From: Nanobdellota archaeon
GTDB lineage: Archaea > Nanobdellota > Nanobdellia > Pacearchaeales > GW2011-AR1
Direction: 5' to 3'
DNA length: 32,253 nucleotides
NCBI GenBank assembly: GCA_021799535.1
Contig: JAJZAH010000001.1
Coordinates: 1 to 32,253, forward strand
The position numbers and the translations under genes were made by a program. The notes under the pieces were generated by a model. That model had not been told where the DNA came from. It ran no database searches and saw only the letters and a list, made by a program, of their open reading frames with translations. The first letter of the stretch is position 1, and every line of letters starts with the position of its first letter. Below, piece by piece: positions 1-7,692 of the stretch.

Positions 1-1917
1 AAGAACCGAACCGGAAGGGGACAGCTTTGTAACTGTATTGCTTCCCGAATTTGTAACCCAAACATTGCCACTACTGTCTACCGCAGCGGATGTAGGAACT
101 CCACCGACCTTGACATCATTAAGAATAGATGCCGGATTAGAAACCTTGGTTGTAGTATTATCACCCCCATTGACTGTCCAAATGTTACCGCTTGAGTCTA
201 TTGCAATAGATTCGATATACCTCCCAACGCTATAATTAGCAAGGAAAGAACCAGAATTAGAAAGCTCAAATATTGTTGTACCAAAAACGTTACCTACCCA
301 AACATTGTTACTTTTATCCACTGCTAAAGCAATAGGAGTACCTCCATTAAGGTGATATTGACCCAAATAAGAGCAAGAGTTAGAAATTTTTGTAATATTT
401 CCTGTGTTCCATTGAGAAGTCCAGACATTGCCATTACTATCTATAGCAAGACTATTCGACCCCTGATTATAAGTACAAAGGACCGCCCCAGAAGAAGAAA
501 GCTTTGTTAATAAGCCCAATGCCTCAACCCAAATATTACCACTTGAGTCTATTGCAATAGCGTAAGGGTCACTATCCGAGATAGAATAAACCCCTAAAAC
601 AGATCCAGAATTTGAAAGTTTTGTAACAGTTCCACCACCAACATTAGCTATCCAGATATTGCCGCTTGAGTCTATTGCAAGTCCTCTTGAATCGGTCGCA
701 TATCCGTGAGGGTTTGTTGGAACACTATAAGTCCCAAGAACTGAGCCTGAGGAAGAAAGCTTCGTAACACTACCAAAATCAAACCTTGTTGTAGTATTAT
801 CTCCTGCATTGGCTGTCCAAAGATTTCCACTCGGGTCTATAACAACAGAAGAAGGATTCTTACCTACGGCATAAGTTGCAAGAGGAGAACCGGAGTTGGA
901 AAGCTCGGTTACTGTTGTCCCAAAGTAATTACCCATCCAAATATTATTATTTTTATCTACCGTTACAGCAATAGGAGTACCATTAAAACTATACTGACCA
1001 AGATAAGAGCAAGAACTAGAGAGTTTCGTAACGTGGCTATTGATCCAACTCGTAACCCAAGCATTCCCGTTACTATCAACAGCTATATCATTACCATTAT
1101 AACTAAGATTCGTATTTGTACAAAGTTCAGAACCCGAAGAAGAAAGTTTCGCAATGCTTGAACCGACAACCCAGATGTTGCCACTACTATCTGTCGTGAT
1201 AGAAAGAGGACCATTGGCACCAGCGTTGTAAGTGCCAAGAACCGAACCGGAAGGGGACAGCTTTGTAACGTTCCCGTTAGAGCCAAGAACCCAAATGTTA
1301 CCACTTGAGTCTATTGCAATATCCTTCGAACCAATATTGGAACTTGTTGAAACACTATAGGTCCCTAAAATAGACCCTGAGGAAGAAAGTTTAACCACCT
1401 TACCACTGTTAACAACCCAAACATTGCCACTACTGTCTACTGCAACCGAAAAAGGTGCACTTCCCCCACTGGAATAAGTCCCAAGAACCGAACCGGAAGG
1501 GGACAGCTTTGTAACTGTATTGCTTCCCGAATTTGTAACCCAAACATTGCCACTACTGTCTACCGCAGCGGATGTAGGAACTCCACCGACCGAGATACTA
1601 TTGGCTCCACCTCCATTAGCGACCCAGACATTGCTGCTTGAGTCTATTGCAATGGAGTAAGGGTATTTCCCAACGGAATAAGTGCCAAGAACACTCCCGG
1701 AACCCGAAACTTTTGTAACAGTGCTACTACCTGAATTTGCAATCCAAGAGTTTCCGCTACCATCTATTGCAATTGCCAATGGCCAACCCCCAACCCGAGT
1801 AGTAGATGTCTGCCCCAAAACACAAGCAGCCGCGTAAACTCCATTTAACGAAAGAATCAAAGAGAGAAATAGGGACAAAAACAAGAAACTAAACACAATC
1901 ACACTCCTTTTCTTCAT
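1..1917 (-). CDS. Secreted multi-blade beta-propeller (NHL/Vgb-like) repeat protein, C-terminus beyond window
   Basis: The minus-strand frame is open from the ATG at 1917 to position 1 with no stop: 639 codons, C-terminally incomplete. Residues 1-29 are a signal peptide (MKK, long hydrophobic core, then NGVYA before AACVLG), so the protein is exported. The rest is at least 15 tandem repeats of about 40 residues with core patterns IAIDSSGNIWV, TVTKLS and SGSVLGTYS, as in NHL, SMP-30/Gluconolactonase or virginiamycin-B-lyase-like beta-propellers. No catalytic residue set of Vgb lyase can be assigned, so the function is unknown; a cell-surface binding or adhesion role is inference. Repeats 6-9 and 11-14 are homologous at a 213-codon period, and repeats 2-3 and 14-15 at 494 codons. 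Repeat 2 lacks the usual TVTKLS half. Cysteines occur in the mature repeats only in repeats 6-7 and 11-12. A TATA box 26 nt upstream implies a leaderless transcript. Confidence 0.85.
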   Translation of the reverse strand, partial: MKKRSVIVFSFLFLSLFLSLILSLNGVYAAACVLGQTSTTRVGGWPLAIAIDGSGNSWIANSGSSTVTKVSGSGSVLGTYSVGKYPYSIAIDSSSNVWVANGGGANSISVGGVPTSAAVDSSGNVWVTNSGSNTVTKLSPSGSVLGTYSSGGSAPFSVAVDSSGNVWVVNSGKVVKLSSSGSILGTYSVSTSSNIGSKDIAIDSSGNIWVLGSNGNVTKLSPSGSVLGTYNAGANGPLSITTDSSGNIWVVGSSIAKLSSSGSELCTNTNLSYNGNDIAVDSNGNAWVTSWINSHVTKLSSSCSYLGQYSFNGTPIAVTVDKNNNIWMGNYFGTTVTELSNSGSPLATYAVGKNPSSVVIDPSGNLWTANAGDNTTTRFDFGSVTKLSSSGSVLGTYSVPTNPHGYATDSRGLAIDSSGNIWIANVGGGTVTKLSNSGSVLGVYSISDSDPYAIAIDSSGNIWVEALGLLTKLSSSGAVLCTYNQGSNSLAIDSNGNVWTSQWNTGNITKISNSCSYLGQYHLNGGTPIALAVDKSNNVWVGNVFGTTIFELSNSGSFLANYSVGRYIESIAIDSSGNIWTVNGGDNTTTKVSNPASILNDVKVGGVPTSAAVDSSGNVWVTNSGSNTVTKLSPSGSVL

Positions 1918-1937
1918 GCGGGAGTTAAATCATTAGG

Positions 1938-1947
1938 TTTTATAAAT
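1938..1947 (-). promoter_or_regulatory. TATA box of the propeller gene
   Basis: Minus-strand TATTTATAAA is centred about 26 nt upstream of the ATG at 1917. This is the distance seen before most genes here and predicts transcription starting at or next to the start codon. Confidence 0.6.
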
Positions 1948-2019
1948 ATTTTGCTAATAGAAGAAGTTTCCACTAAATTTCAGATTAAGGAAATTAGTAG
2001 AAAAATGCCTATAAACTTT

Positions 2020-2036
2020 ATGGAACTCGGTTCCAT
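2020..2036. promoter_or_regulatory. Perfect palindrome, candidate operator
   Basis: ATGGAAC, spacer TCG, GTTCCAT: two 7-nt arms that are exact reverse complements. It lies between the divergent propeller gene (start 1917) and the ribbon-helix-helix gene (start 2153), just after a TATA-like CCTATAAAC at about 2008-2016. A dyad of this size in a divergent promoter region next to a small DNA-binding protein is a reasonable operator candidate, but no binding evidence exists in the sequence itself. Confidence 0.35.
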
Positions 2037-2121
2037 TTCACGACGAAACGGTAAAACGTATAAGAAACATTTATCTGTAACATTATAAAATTAAAAACGG
2101 GATAAGCCGTCTTTTCCGAAG

Positions 2122-2129
2122 TTTTATAG
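2122..2129 (+). promoter_or_regulatory. TATA box of the RHH gene
   Basis: TTTTATAG is centred 27 nt before the ATG at 2153, the leaderless spacing typical of this window. It supports this short frame being a real gene. Confidence 0.55.
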
Positions 2130-2152
2130 ATAATAAAAGACAAATGTAAGCT

Positions 2153-2311
2153 ATGGCGACGACAATACAAGTAGATGAAAGCTTAAAGAAACGCCTTGAT
2201 AGCCTGAAGATACACAGAAGGGAGATATATAATGAGATTCTCATTAGACTGATTAATTTATCCAAATCTAGCCCAAAACTAATGAAAGGTTTTTATATCA
2301 CATTAAGCTGA
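2153..2311 (+). CDS. Ribbon-helix-helix DNA-binding protein (VapB/antitoxin-like), 52 aa
   Basis: The frame from ATG 2153 to TGA 2311 encodes 52 residues. It begins MATTIQVDESLKKRLDSLK and continues with a helix containing YNEILIRLI. This is the ribbon-helix-helix layout: a short beta strand with alternating exposed residues (TTIQV), helix A (ESLKKRLDSLK), a turn, then helix B. Archaeal proteins of this type are usually antitoxins of VapBC-like pairs or lone regulators that dimerise and bind short inverted repeats. No PIN-domain or RelE-like toxin follows: the next gene, 7 nt downstream, is a secreted protein with its own TATA box inside the end of this frame. It is therefore an orphan RHH regulator or a remnant antitoxin. 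A palindrome at 2020-2036 is a possible target. Confidence 0.75.
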   Translation: MATTIQVDESLKKRLDSLKIHRREIYNEILIRLINLSKSSPKLMKGFYITLS

Positions 2312-2318
2312 GAAAACT

Positions 2319-3215
2319 GTGAAAGCAAAAAACACCCTTATCTCAATTTTGAGTTCGGCGGCAATTCTTTTTTCGGCAAATAACACCATCGCGCAAATTC
2401 CGCCAGGAAATGCAGAAAAGGTTTCAGTTCGTAATACCCCTGCGCATGCAATAAGCGTAGAAGATGATTTCAGACTGGATTATACAACTCAATCACACGC
2501 CTTATGGGGGATAATTTCCTTCTGGAAAAGAACAGCAACATGGGAGAGCCAATCATGCAATGTAATTCCAAGCGAAAAAGAAAATAAAAAAGTCATGAAA
2601 GTAGTCAACGGCACGGCACTGATAAAAAACCCTCTGGGAGATTTGGATGTGCAGTTCAGAGTGTATATAGACAGTCTCGGAAAGCCAATAGAAAGCATGG
2701 TTGCAGATTATAACTGCCAACCAAACAGGCTGACATCTCTTGACAGCACGACAATGAAAGAGGAATTTCCTGAAAGGTGGAAAGAAATAAGAGGATTTCA
2801 TATGAACAGGTTTTATTATCCTGAAAAGATCGTTACAAATGGGACCGGAAAAGGGTATAAGATTGATTCTTCAGTTGCAGATGTGCAGACGACATATTTT
2901 TCAATATGCAATGTGATAAGGGATGCAGATTCAAGAAAAACTCCGCTTCCTTTTGACACAACGTTAGAAGTTATCGAAGATTCCACTATCTATCCGGTTA
3001 AGATGCGAATAGAAGAAGGGAGAGAAAATTATGCAAAGGTGAATCTGTACATAAAAAAAGGGAAAGACGGAAAACCTCCGCCGGATACTCACGGGCTTGA
3101 CAGAATAACCCTTCTTATCGATAGAACAAATTACATTCCGAAATCAATAAAGGTGACATTATACGACGGTTTAGCTTCTGCAGAAGTTAAATTAAAAGAT
3201 TACGAAGTCAGATAA
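2319..3215 (+). CDS. Secreted protein of unknown function, DUF3108-like C-terminal half
   Basis: The GTG at 2319 is preferred because TTTTATATC lies 24 nt upstream and the N-terminus is a good signal peptide (KNTLISILSSAAILFSANNTIAQ), giving a 298-aa exported protein. The mature part is soluble, beta-rich and polar with no further membrane segment. Its C-terminal third (residues about 210-298: YPVKMRIEEG, YIKKGKDGK, ITLLIDRTNYIPKSIKV, then KLKDYEVR) resembles DUF3108 or outer-membrane-lipoprotein-carrier-like folds, in which a beta sheet ends in a 'how far from the derived value' strand series. That match is from memory and weak. Three cysteines (in SQSCNV, YNCQ and SICNV) could form disulfides. 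The gene converges on rtcB with a single base between the two stop codons. Confidence 0.7.
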   Translation: MKAKNTLISILSSAAILFSANNTIAQIPPGNAEKVSVRNTPAHAISVEDDFRLDYTTQSHALWGIISFWKRTATWESQSCNVIPSEKENKKVMKVVNGTALIKNPLGDLDVQFRVYIDSLGKPIESMVADYNCQPNRLTSLDSTTMKEEFPERWKEIRGFHMNRFYYPEKIVTNGTGKGYKIDSSVADVQTTYFSICNVIRDADSRKTPLPFDTTLEVIEDSTIYPVKMRIEEGRENYAKVNLYIKKGKDGKPPPDTHGLDRITLLIDRTNYIPKSIKVTLYDGLASAEVKLKDYEVR

Positions 3216-3216
3216 T

Positions 3217-4617
3217 TCACCCTATTATTACAATGAAAGGTTTCAATCTTGCGACCTTTTTTGATATGCCTAAGTTATGAATCGTTTCGACAACACTATC
3301 GATGTCTTTATAGACTTCGGGAGACTCCTCCGCAACAAGCCTGGCGCTTCCCGATTCGACGATTATATTCTCTTTAAGAAGCCTTTTCTTTGTGCTTTCA
3401 CCTTTTATCATCTTCACAGCGCTTGACCTTGACATTTTTCTCCCTGCCCCGTGGACTGAAGAGCCAAAAGTAATCTTTTCGGATCTTTTCTGCCCAGACA
3501 TGATATATGAGGCTGTACCCATGGATCCGGGAATTATGACTGGCTGTCCGATTGTCCTGTAAGGCAAAGGTATTTCTTTCCTGCCAGGACCATAGCTCCT
3601 TGTCGCCCCCTTTCTATGGACACAGACTTTCATTTTTTTTCCCCGGATTTCATATTCCTCAATCTTGGCAATATTGTGGCACACTTCGTAAACAACTTCA
3701 ATTTCTGGATTCGGAAAATGTTTTTTCATTTCTTCTCTTATAAAATAAATCAGGACTTGCTTATTGGCAAATGAAAAATTCGCAGCAGCAGCCATGGCAG
3801 AAAGATATTCTTTCCCTAGTTTCGAGTTCACGGGAGCTGCGGCGAGCTCCCTGTCGGGGAGCTTATCCGTTCCATATTCATCTTCCATCTTTTTTATATA
3901 ATCAGAAGCTACCTGATGGCCGAGGCCCCTTGAACCGCAATGAATCAAAATTACAACCTGATTTTTTTTAAGGCCGTAAACTTCAGCCGCTTTCAAATCG
4001 AAGATTTTATCAACAGAGAGGAAATCTAAAAAATGGTTTCCTGCGCCTATAGTTCCCAGTTGACCTATTCCCCTTTTTTTTGCTTTTTCAGAAACCAGCG
4101 ACGGATCAGCACCAGGAATACATCCTTCCTCTTCACAATAGAGATAATCTTCAGGCACGCCATAACCTTTTTCGACAAGGTATTTCGCTCCTTTCTTTAA
4201 AATTTCATCAAGCTCTTTGTAAGTTACCTGAAAAGGACTCCCTCGCCCGACACCTGAAGGGATTTTTTTGTTCATAGCCTCGGCAAAAGCTTTTTCTTTT
4301 CCTTTGAAATCTTTGATGGACAGGTTTGTCCTCAGAAGAAGAACTCCGCAATTTAGGTCATAACCTACTCCGCCCGGAGAGATCACCCCTTTATTCACAT
4401 CAAAGGCAGCCACACCTCCTATGGGGAAGCCGTAACCTCTGTGACAATCGGGTAAAGCGATTGATTCTCCGACAATTCCCGGAAGTTTGGCTACATTCCT
4501 GACCTGCTCAATTGTTTTATCCTTTTTTATAGCCTCAAAATCCTCTGAAGACGCGTAAACAACTCCAGGAACAAGCATCCCCTCTTCTCTCTCTATCTCA
4601 TGACGATAATTTTCCAT
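3217..4617 (-). CDS. rtcB: RNA-splicing ligase RtcB (3'-phosphate/5'-OH RNA ligase)
   Basis: RtcB joins tRNA exon halves after intron removal, using GTP and Mn2+ to guanylylate an active-site histidine. The family is clear from GGVGYDLNCGV (metal-binding Cys at residue 90), GTIGAGNHFLDF, IHCGSRGLGHQ, PGSMGTASY and SVHGAGRKMSRS, whose histidine (residue 389) is the guanylylation site. The length of 466 aa is normal. I start at ATG 4617 (MENYRHEIE), not at the TTG 15 codons earlier, because a TATA box (4639-4647) sits exactly 26 nt upstream of the ATG and inside the longer frame, and family homology begins near this point. No intein is present. Its activating partner, archease, is encoded at 7281-7691 at the end of the pilus operon. 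Confidence 0.96.
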   Translation of the reverse strand: MENYRHEIEREEGMLVPGVVYASSEDFEAIKKDKTIEQVRNVAKLPGIVGESIALPDCHRGYGFPIGGVAAFDVNKGVISPGGVGYDLNCGVLLLRTNLSIKDFKGKEKAFAEAMNKKIPSGVGRGSPFQVTYKELDEILKKGAKYLVEKGYGVPEDYLYCEEEGCIPGADPSLVSEKAKKRGIGQLGTIGAGNHFLDFLSVDKIFDLKAAEVYGLKKNQVVILIHCGSRGLGHQVASDYIKKMEDEYGTDKLPDRELAAAPVNSKLGKEYLSAMAAAANFSFANKQVLIYFIREEMKKHFPNPEIEVVYEVCHNIAKIEEYEIRGKKMKVCVHRKGATRSYGPGRKEIPLPYRTIGQPVIIPGSMGTASYIMSGQKRSEKITFGSSVHGAGRKMSRSSAVKMIKGESTKKRLLKENIIVESGSARLVAEESPEVYKDIDSVVETIHNLGISKKVARLKPFIVIIG

Positions 4618-4638
4618 AGAATACTTTGACAAAAGGCG

Positions 4639-4647
4639 TTTAAATAA
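4639..4647 (-). promoter_or_regulatory. TATA box that fixes the rtcB start
   Basis: Minus-strand TTATTTAAA is centred 26 nt upstream of ATG 4617. It lies within the 15-codon TTG-initiated extension, so that extension is probably not translated. Confidence 0.6.
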
Positions 4648-4670
4648 GTTAGTTTCGGACAAGATAAAGT

Positions 4671-5354
4671 TTAAAACTTCTTGGACAATTTTTTAATCTC
4701 TTCAATTTCAGAAATTTTTGCTTCATTTATTTTTCTGTTTATTCTTTCTCCAAGAGGATAAACACCTTCCTTTGTAAAAGCAACAAGATCAAGACCACCA
4801 GTATATAGATCCTGGAACGCTTCATGAAGGGCATTCACATTAAGATCAAGATTTTCGGGGAGTGAAATCCTTCCAGGAATTAATTTATCCTGATTCATGA
4901 GATAGTTCAAAGCATAATCAGAACCCGACCCTATGGAGGTGTATGTTCTTTCTTCAACTTTGCCCATTGGCCAGCAAGTGAAAAGTTTGGGCCCCCCAAA
5001 ACGTGTGACTAAAAGGATGCTATTCATATTTTCATTAGGCATTTTCCCTTCCCATCTTTTATAATTCATATCAAAAAGTTCATGAAACATCCCCTCATGC
5101 GTGATTTTTTCCAAATCAAAACCCCCTGAAAGAAAACTTGCAAGAAATTCCTTGTAAAGATTATCATAAATTCCAGTCATACACACAGCAAAAGTCCTTT
5201 TATCATCTATATAAATTTTTTGCCCGCGCCCCCTCATTTGCTCATCTTCTCCCCCGCAGTCCCCTCCGGAAACGACGCTCCTGTCAGCCCCAAGTATAAC
5301 AGACTTCTTCCCTTTTTTTGTGATCAGGCCGACCAAAGTTGTCATAAAAATCAT
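4671..5354 (-). CDS. Proteasome beta-like N-terminal nucleophile hydrolase
   Basis: The 227-aa protein begins MIFMTTLVGLI. A 20S-proteasome-beta pattern follows: a Thr-Thr N-terminus, LGADRS (counterpart of Asp17), GQKIY (counterpart of Lys33), CMTG, SIGSGSDYA (counterpart of Ser129) and FQDLYTGGLDLV (counterpart of Asp166 and Ser169, the latter replaced by Thr). The catalytic set therefore looks complete. The usual long propeptide is missing. If translation starts at the internal ATG (5345), Met removal alone would expose the Thr; TATA-like elements support either 5354 or 5345. An insertion rich in G, D, E and R (residues about 29-44) lies between the Asp and Lys motifs. It may be the proteasome beta subunit of this organism or a divergent relative of unknown assembly; no alpha subunit or ATPase is in the window. 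It is divergent from metG. Confidence 0.75.
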   Translation of the reverse strand: MIFMTTLVGLITKKGKKSVILGADRSVVSGGDCGGEDEQMRGRGQKIYIDDKRTFAVCMTGIYDNLYKEFLASFLSGGFDLEKITHEGMFHELFDMNYKRWEGKMPNENMNSILLVTRFGGPKLFTCWPMGKVEERTYTSIGSGSDYALNYLMNQDKLIPGRISLPENLDLNVNALHEAFQDLYTGGLDLVAFTKEGVYPLGERINRKINEAKISEIEEIKKLSKKF

Positions 5355-5401
5355 GGAGCAGCATATTTTTTAAACATTTATATCCGCACGAAGATAAAAG
5401 A

Positions 5402-5412
5402 TTTTTTAAATT
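5402..5412 (+). promoter_or_regulatory. TATA box that fixes the metG start
   Basis: TTTTTTAAATT is centred about 25 nt before ATG 5432, favouring that codon over the GTG five codons upstream at 5417. Confidence 0.5.
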
Positions 5413-5431
5413 CCCGGTGGGTAAAGAAACC

Positions 5432-7147
5432 ATGGAAAAGAAAAAAAAACGCCTCATAACAGCTGCTCTGCCTTACATAAATAATGTCCCGCACCTGGGG
5501 CATATCGTGGGATCCCATCTTCCTGCAGATATATTCGCAAGATACTGCCGTGCAAAAGGATATGAGACGGTTTTCGTGGGGGGGACTGATGAGAATGGAT
5601 CAACTTCCGAAATTGCGGCCTGGAAAATAGGAATCCCTCTTGATAAATTTTCAAACACTCTCCACGAGGAGCATAAGAAAATATATGAATGGTTCGGCAT
5701 ATCATACGACAATTTTTCAAGGACAACTAAAGAAATCCACCACAAAACAACTCAGGAATTTTTTAACAATATATACAAGAACGGATTCATAAAACAAGGG
5801 AACATGAAGGTATTTTATTCAGAAAAAGACAAAATGTTTCTCCCAGACAGATATGTAGTGGGAGAATGCCCCAAGTGCGGTTATAAAGAAGCAAGCGGAG
5901 ACCAATGCGAAAAATGCACATCTGTCCTTGATCCTTCGCAACTAAAAAACCCGCGCTCAACGATTTCTGGCAGCAAACTAGAGCTGCGTGAGACTGAGCA
6001 CCTTTTCTTGGAGCTCGACAAGCTTTCAGAAAAGCTCAGGAAATGGATTGAGTCGCAAAAATTATGGAGAGAACAGGTGAAAAGCCTCGCTCTAGGATGG
6101 ATAAAAGAAGGGCTCAAGCCAAGATGTATCACGAGGGACTTAAAACACGGCGTTAAAGTTCCATTAAAAGGATTTGAGGACAAAGTTTTCTATGTATGGT
6201 TCGACGCCCCGATAGGGTACGTATCTTTCACTAGGGAGATAAGGAAAGACTGGGAGAATTTCTGGAAAAGTGGTAAATCGGAGATTTTCAATTTTCTAGG
6301 TAAAGACAACATCCCGTTTCACACGATTTTCTGGCCGGGAATAATTATGGCTGAGGGTAACTTCAACCTTCCGAAAAATGTGATAGGTCTTCAATACTTG
6401 AATTACGAGGGAAAAAAATTCTCAAAAAGCAAGGGAATTGGGGTTTTTTGTGAAAGGCTCCCAGAGCTCGGGATAAAACCAGACATTTGGAGGCATTATC
6501 TCACTGAGCTCATACCTGAAACAAGCGACTCTGAATTCAAATGGGATGAATTCAGGGATAGAGTTAACTCCGAGCTCATAGGAAATTTCGCAAATTACGC
6601 AAATAGGGTACTAAACTTCATATACACAAAGCTCGGAGGCGTTGTTGAGAAGCCAAAAAAAGGGAAAGAGGAAAAAATTGATTCTGAACTGATAGAAAAA
6701 ATAAAGACCAAAAAAAGAGAAACTGAAGAGCTCCTTGAAAAAAGCGAGATAAGAAAAGCCTATTCCGGAATCCTCGATCTTTCAAGTGAAGGAAACAAAT
6801 ATATAAACGATACAGAGCCATGGGTTTTGCTGAAAAGTAATCCTGAAAGAACAAAAATCATATTTTACAACGCGGCTTACCTTCTCAAGACGCTCTCAGT
6901 CCTTTTTGCGCCTTACATACCGGAGACCTCACAAAGTGTATGGAATCAGTTGGGCCTCAAGGGAAGCCCTCAGGATAAAAATGCATGGGATGATGCAGGT
7001 AAAAACTTTGACGCGAAATTCTCAGTGAACAAACCCGAAATACTCTTCAAAAAGCTTGAAAGCGAAGAAATAAAAAAATACAAGAGTCTAGCTTCAAAAG
7101 GAACGGATCTGAAAGAATTTTTTGATAATCAATCCAAAAAGGTATGA
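5432..7147 (+). CDS. metG: Methionyl-tRNA synthetase
   Basis: Class I aminoacyl-tRNA synthetase that charges tRNA-Met. The HIGH motif is HLGH (residues 21-24) and the KMSKS motif is KFSKS (329-333). A zinc knuckle with cysteines at 146, 149, 159 and 162 (CPKCGYK, DQCEKC) sits in the connective-peptide region. The conserved FVGGTDENG and VWFDAPIGY segments are present. The C-terminal helical anticodon-binding domain follows (ANRVLNFIY, LSVLFAPYIPETS). At 571 aa the protein ends soon after this domain, without the EMAP-II/Trbp111-like tRNA-binding extension that many MetRSs carry; that module could be a separate protein elsewhere. ATG 5432 is chosen from the TATA spacing. Confidence 0.95.
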   Translation: MEKKKKRLITAALPYINNVPHLGHIVGSHLPADIFARYCRAKGYETVFVGGTDENGSTSEIAAWKIGIPLDKFSNTLHEEHKKIYEWFGISYDNFSRTTKEIHHKTTQEFFNNIYKNGFIKQGNMKVFYSEKDKMFLPDRYVVGECPKCGYKEASGDQCEKCTSVLDPSQLKNPRSTISGSKLELRETEHLFLELDKLSEKLRKWIESQKLWREQVKSLALGWIKEGLKPRCITRDLKHGVKVPLKGFEDKVFYVWFDAPIGYVSFTREIRKDWENFWKSGKSEIFNFLGKDNIPFHTIFWPGIIMAEGNFNLPKNVIGLQYLNYEGKKFSKSKGIGVFCERLPELGIKPDIWRHYLTELIPETSDSEFKWDEFRDRVNSELIGNFANYANRVLNFIYTKLGGVVEKPKKGKEEKIDSELIEKIKTKKRETEELLEKSEIRKAYSGILDLSSEGNKYINDTEPWVLLKSNPERTKIIFYNAAYLLKTLSVLFAPYIPETSQSVWNQLGLKGSPQDKNAWDDAGKNFDAKFSVNKPEILFKKLESEEIKKYKSLASKGTDLKEFFDNQSKKV

Positions 7148-7280
7148 GCGGCTCTGTAAAAAGACTTATTTATTTTCAGGTTTACTAATCGTGATGGGAG
7201 AATCTTTTTTCAGTTTTTTAGCATGCTCATTAATAACGATCCTGTACTTATCGGCAAGTTTTTTCCATATGAGCTTTCAT

Positions 7281-7691
7281 CTACACGTCAAGAACTGCTT
7301 GCACAATCCACCTGCCTTTCTTGTTCTCCACAAGCATCTCGCTGTACGTTGCAGATTTTATGTGAGAATAAATTTTGTACTTATCTCCGTAGTCCCCTGA
7401 AAGCTTCCCTGAAAGCTTGAGCTTCTTTTTGTCTATTTTCAGATTGGAGATTCCGGAAGGGAAGAAATTCTTCGAGTCTATAAGGAATAATATTTCCTCC
7501 AAGAAGTTGTAAAGAAGATTTTCATAATCTTTTCCGGAGACTTTTATAGCCAAAGCTTTGCTGCCTTTTATTTTTTCTCGTGAGACAGAACTGACAAGAG
7601 CTAGGAGCGAATTCAAAAAAGCCTCCTCGATCGTGCTTCCATAAGCTCTGAACTTAATGTCGGCGGTATGCGGCAGAAATTTATACCTCAT
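7281..7691 (-). CDS. Archease (RtcB activator)
   Basis: Archease speeds RtcB guanylylation and multiple turnover by helping place metal and GTP. The 136-aa protein shows the family pattern: FLPHTADIKFRAYG at the N-terminus (His and Asp metal ligands), EEAFLNSLLAL, then YENLLYNFLEEILFLID, and a C-terminal IKSATYSEM followed by RWIVQAVLDV (terminal Asp ligand). It starts 1 nt after the stop of the last prepilin-like gene, so it appears to be the tail gene of the pilus operon rather than a partner gene beside rtcB (3217-4617), which is about 2.7 kb away on the same strand with metG between. The functional link with RtcB rests on family knowledge, not on operon structure. Confidence 0.93.
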   Translation of the reverse strand: MRYKFLPHTADIKFRAYGSTIEEAFLNSLLALVSSVSREKIKGSKALAIKVSGKDYENLLYNFLEEILFLIDSKNFFPSGISNLKIDKKKLKLSGKLSGDYGDKYKIYSHIKSATYSEMLVENKKGRWIVQAVLDV

Positions 7692-7692
7692 T

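Noticed and set aside
1-1917. Regularly spaced repeats as a CRISPR array
   Set aside because: The repeats are degenerate, contiguous and in one reading frame with a signal peptide, so they are protein repeats.
2020-2088. A 22-codon frame (MELGSISRRNGKTYKKHLSV and on) after a TATA-like CCTATAAAC
   Set aside because: Too short, with no recognisable family; its start overlaps the palindrome, which is the simpler explanation of the sequence there.
2093-2115. Small hairpin ACGG-GATAAG-CCGT followed by TCTTTT, as a terminator
   Set aside because: The stem is only 4 bp and no gene ends just before it, so it is not better than chance.
7148-7420. Forward open frames downstream of metG
   Set aside because: They overlap archease on the other strand, and the archease family match explains the sequence.
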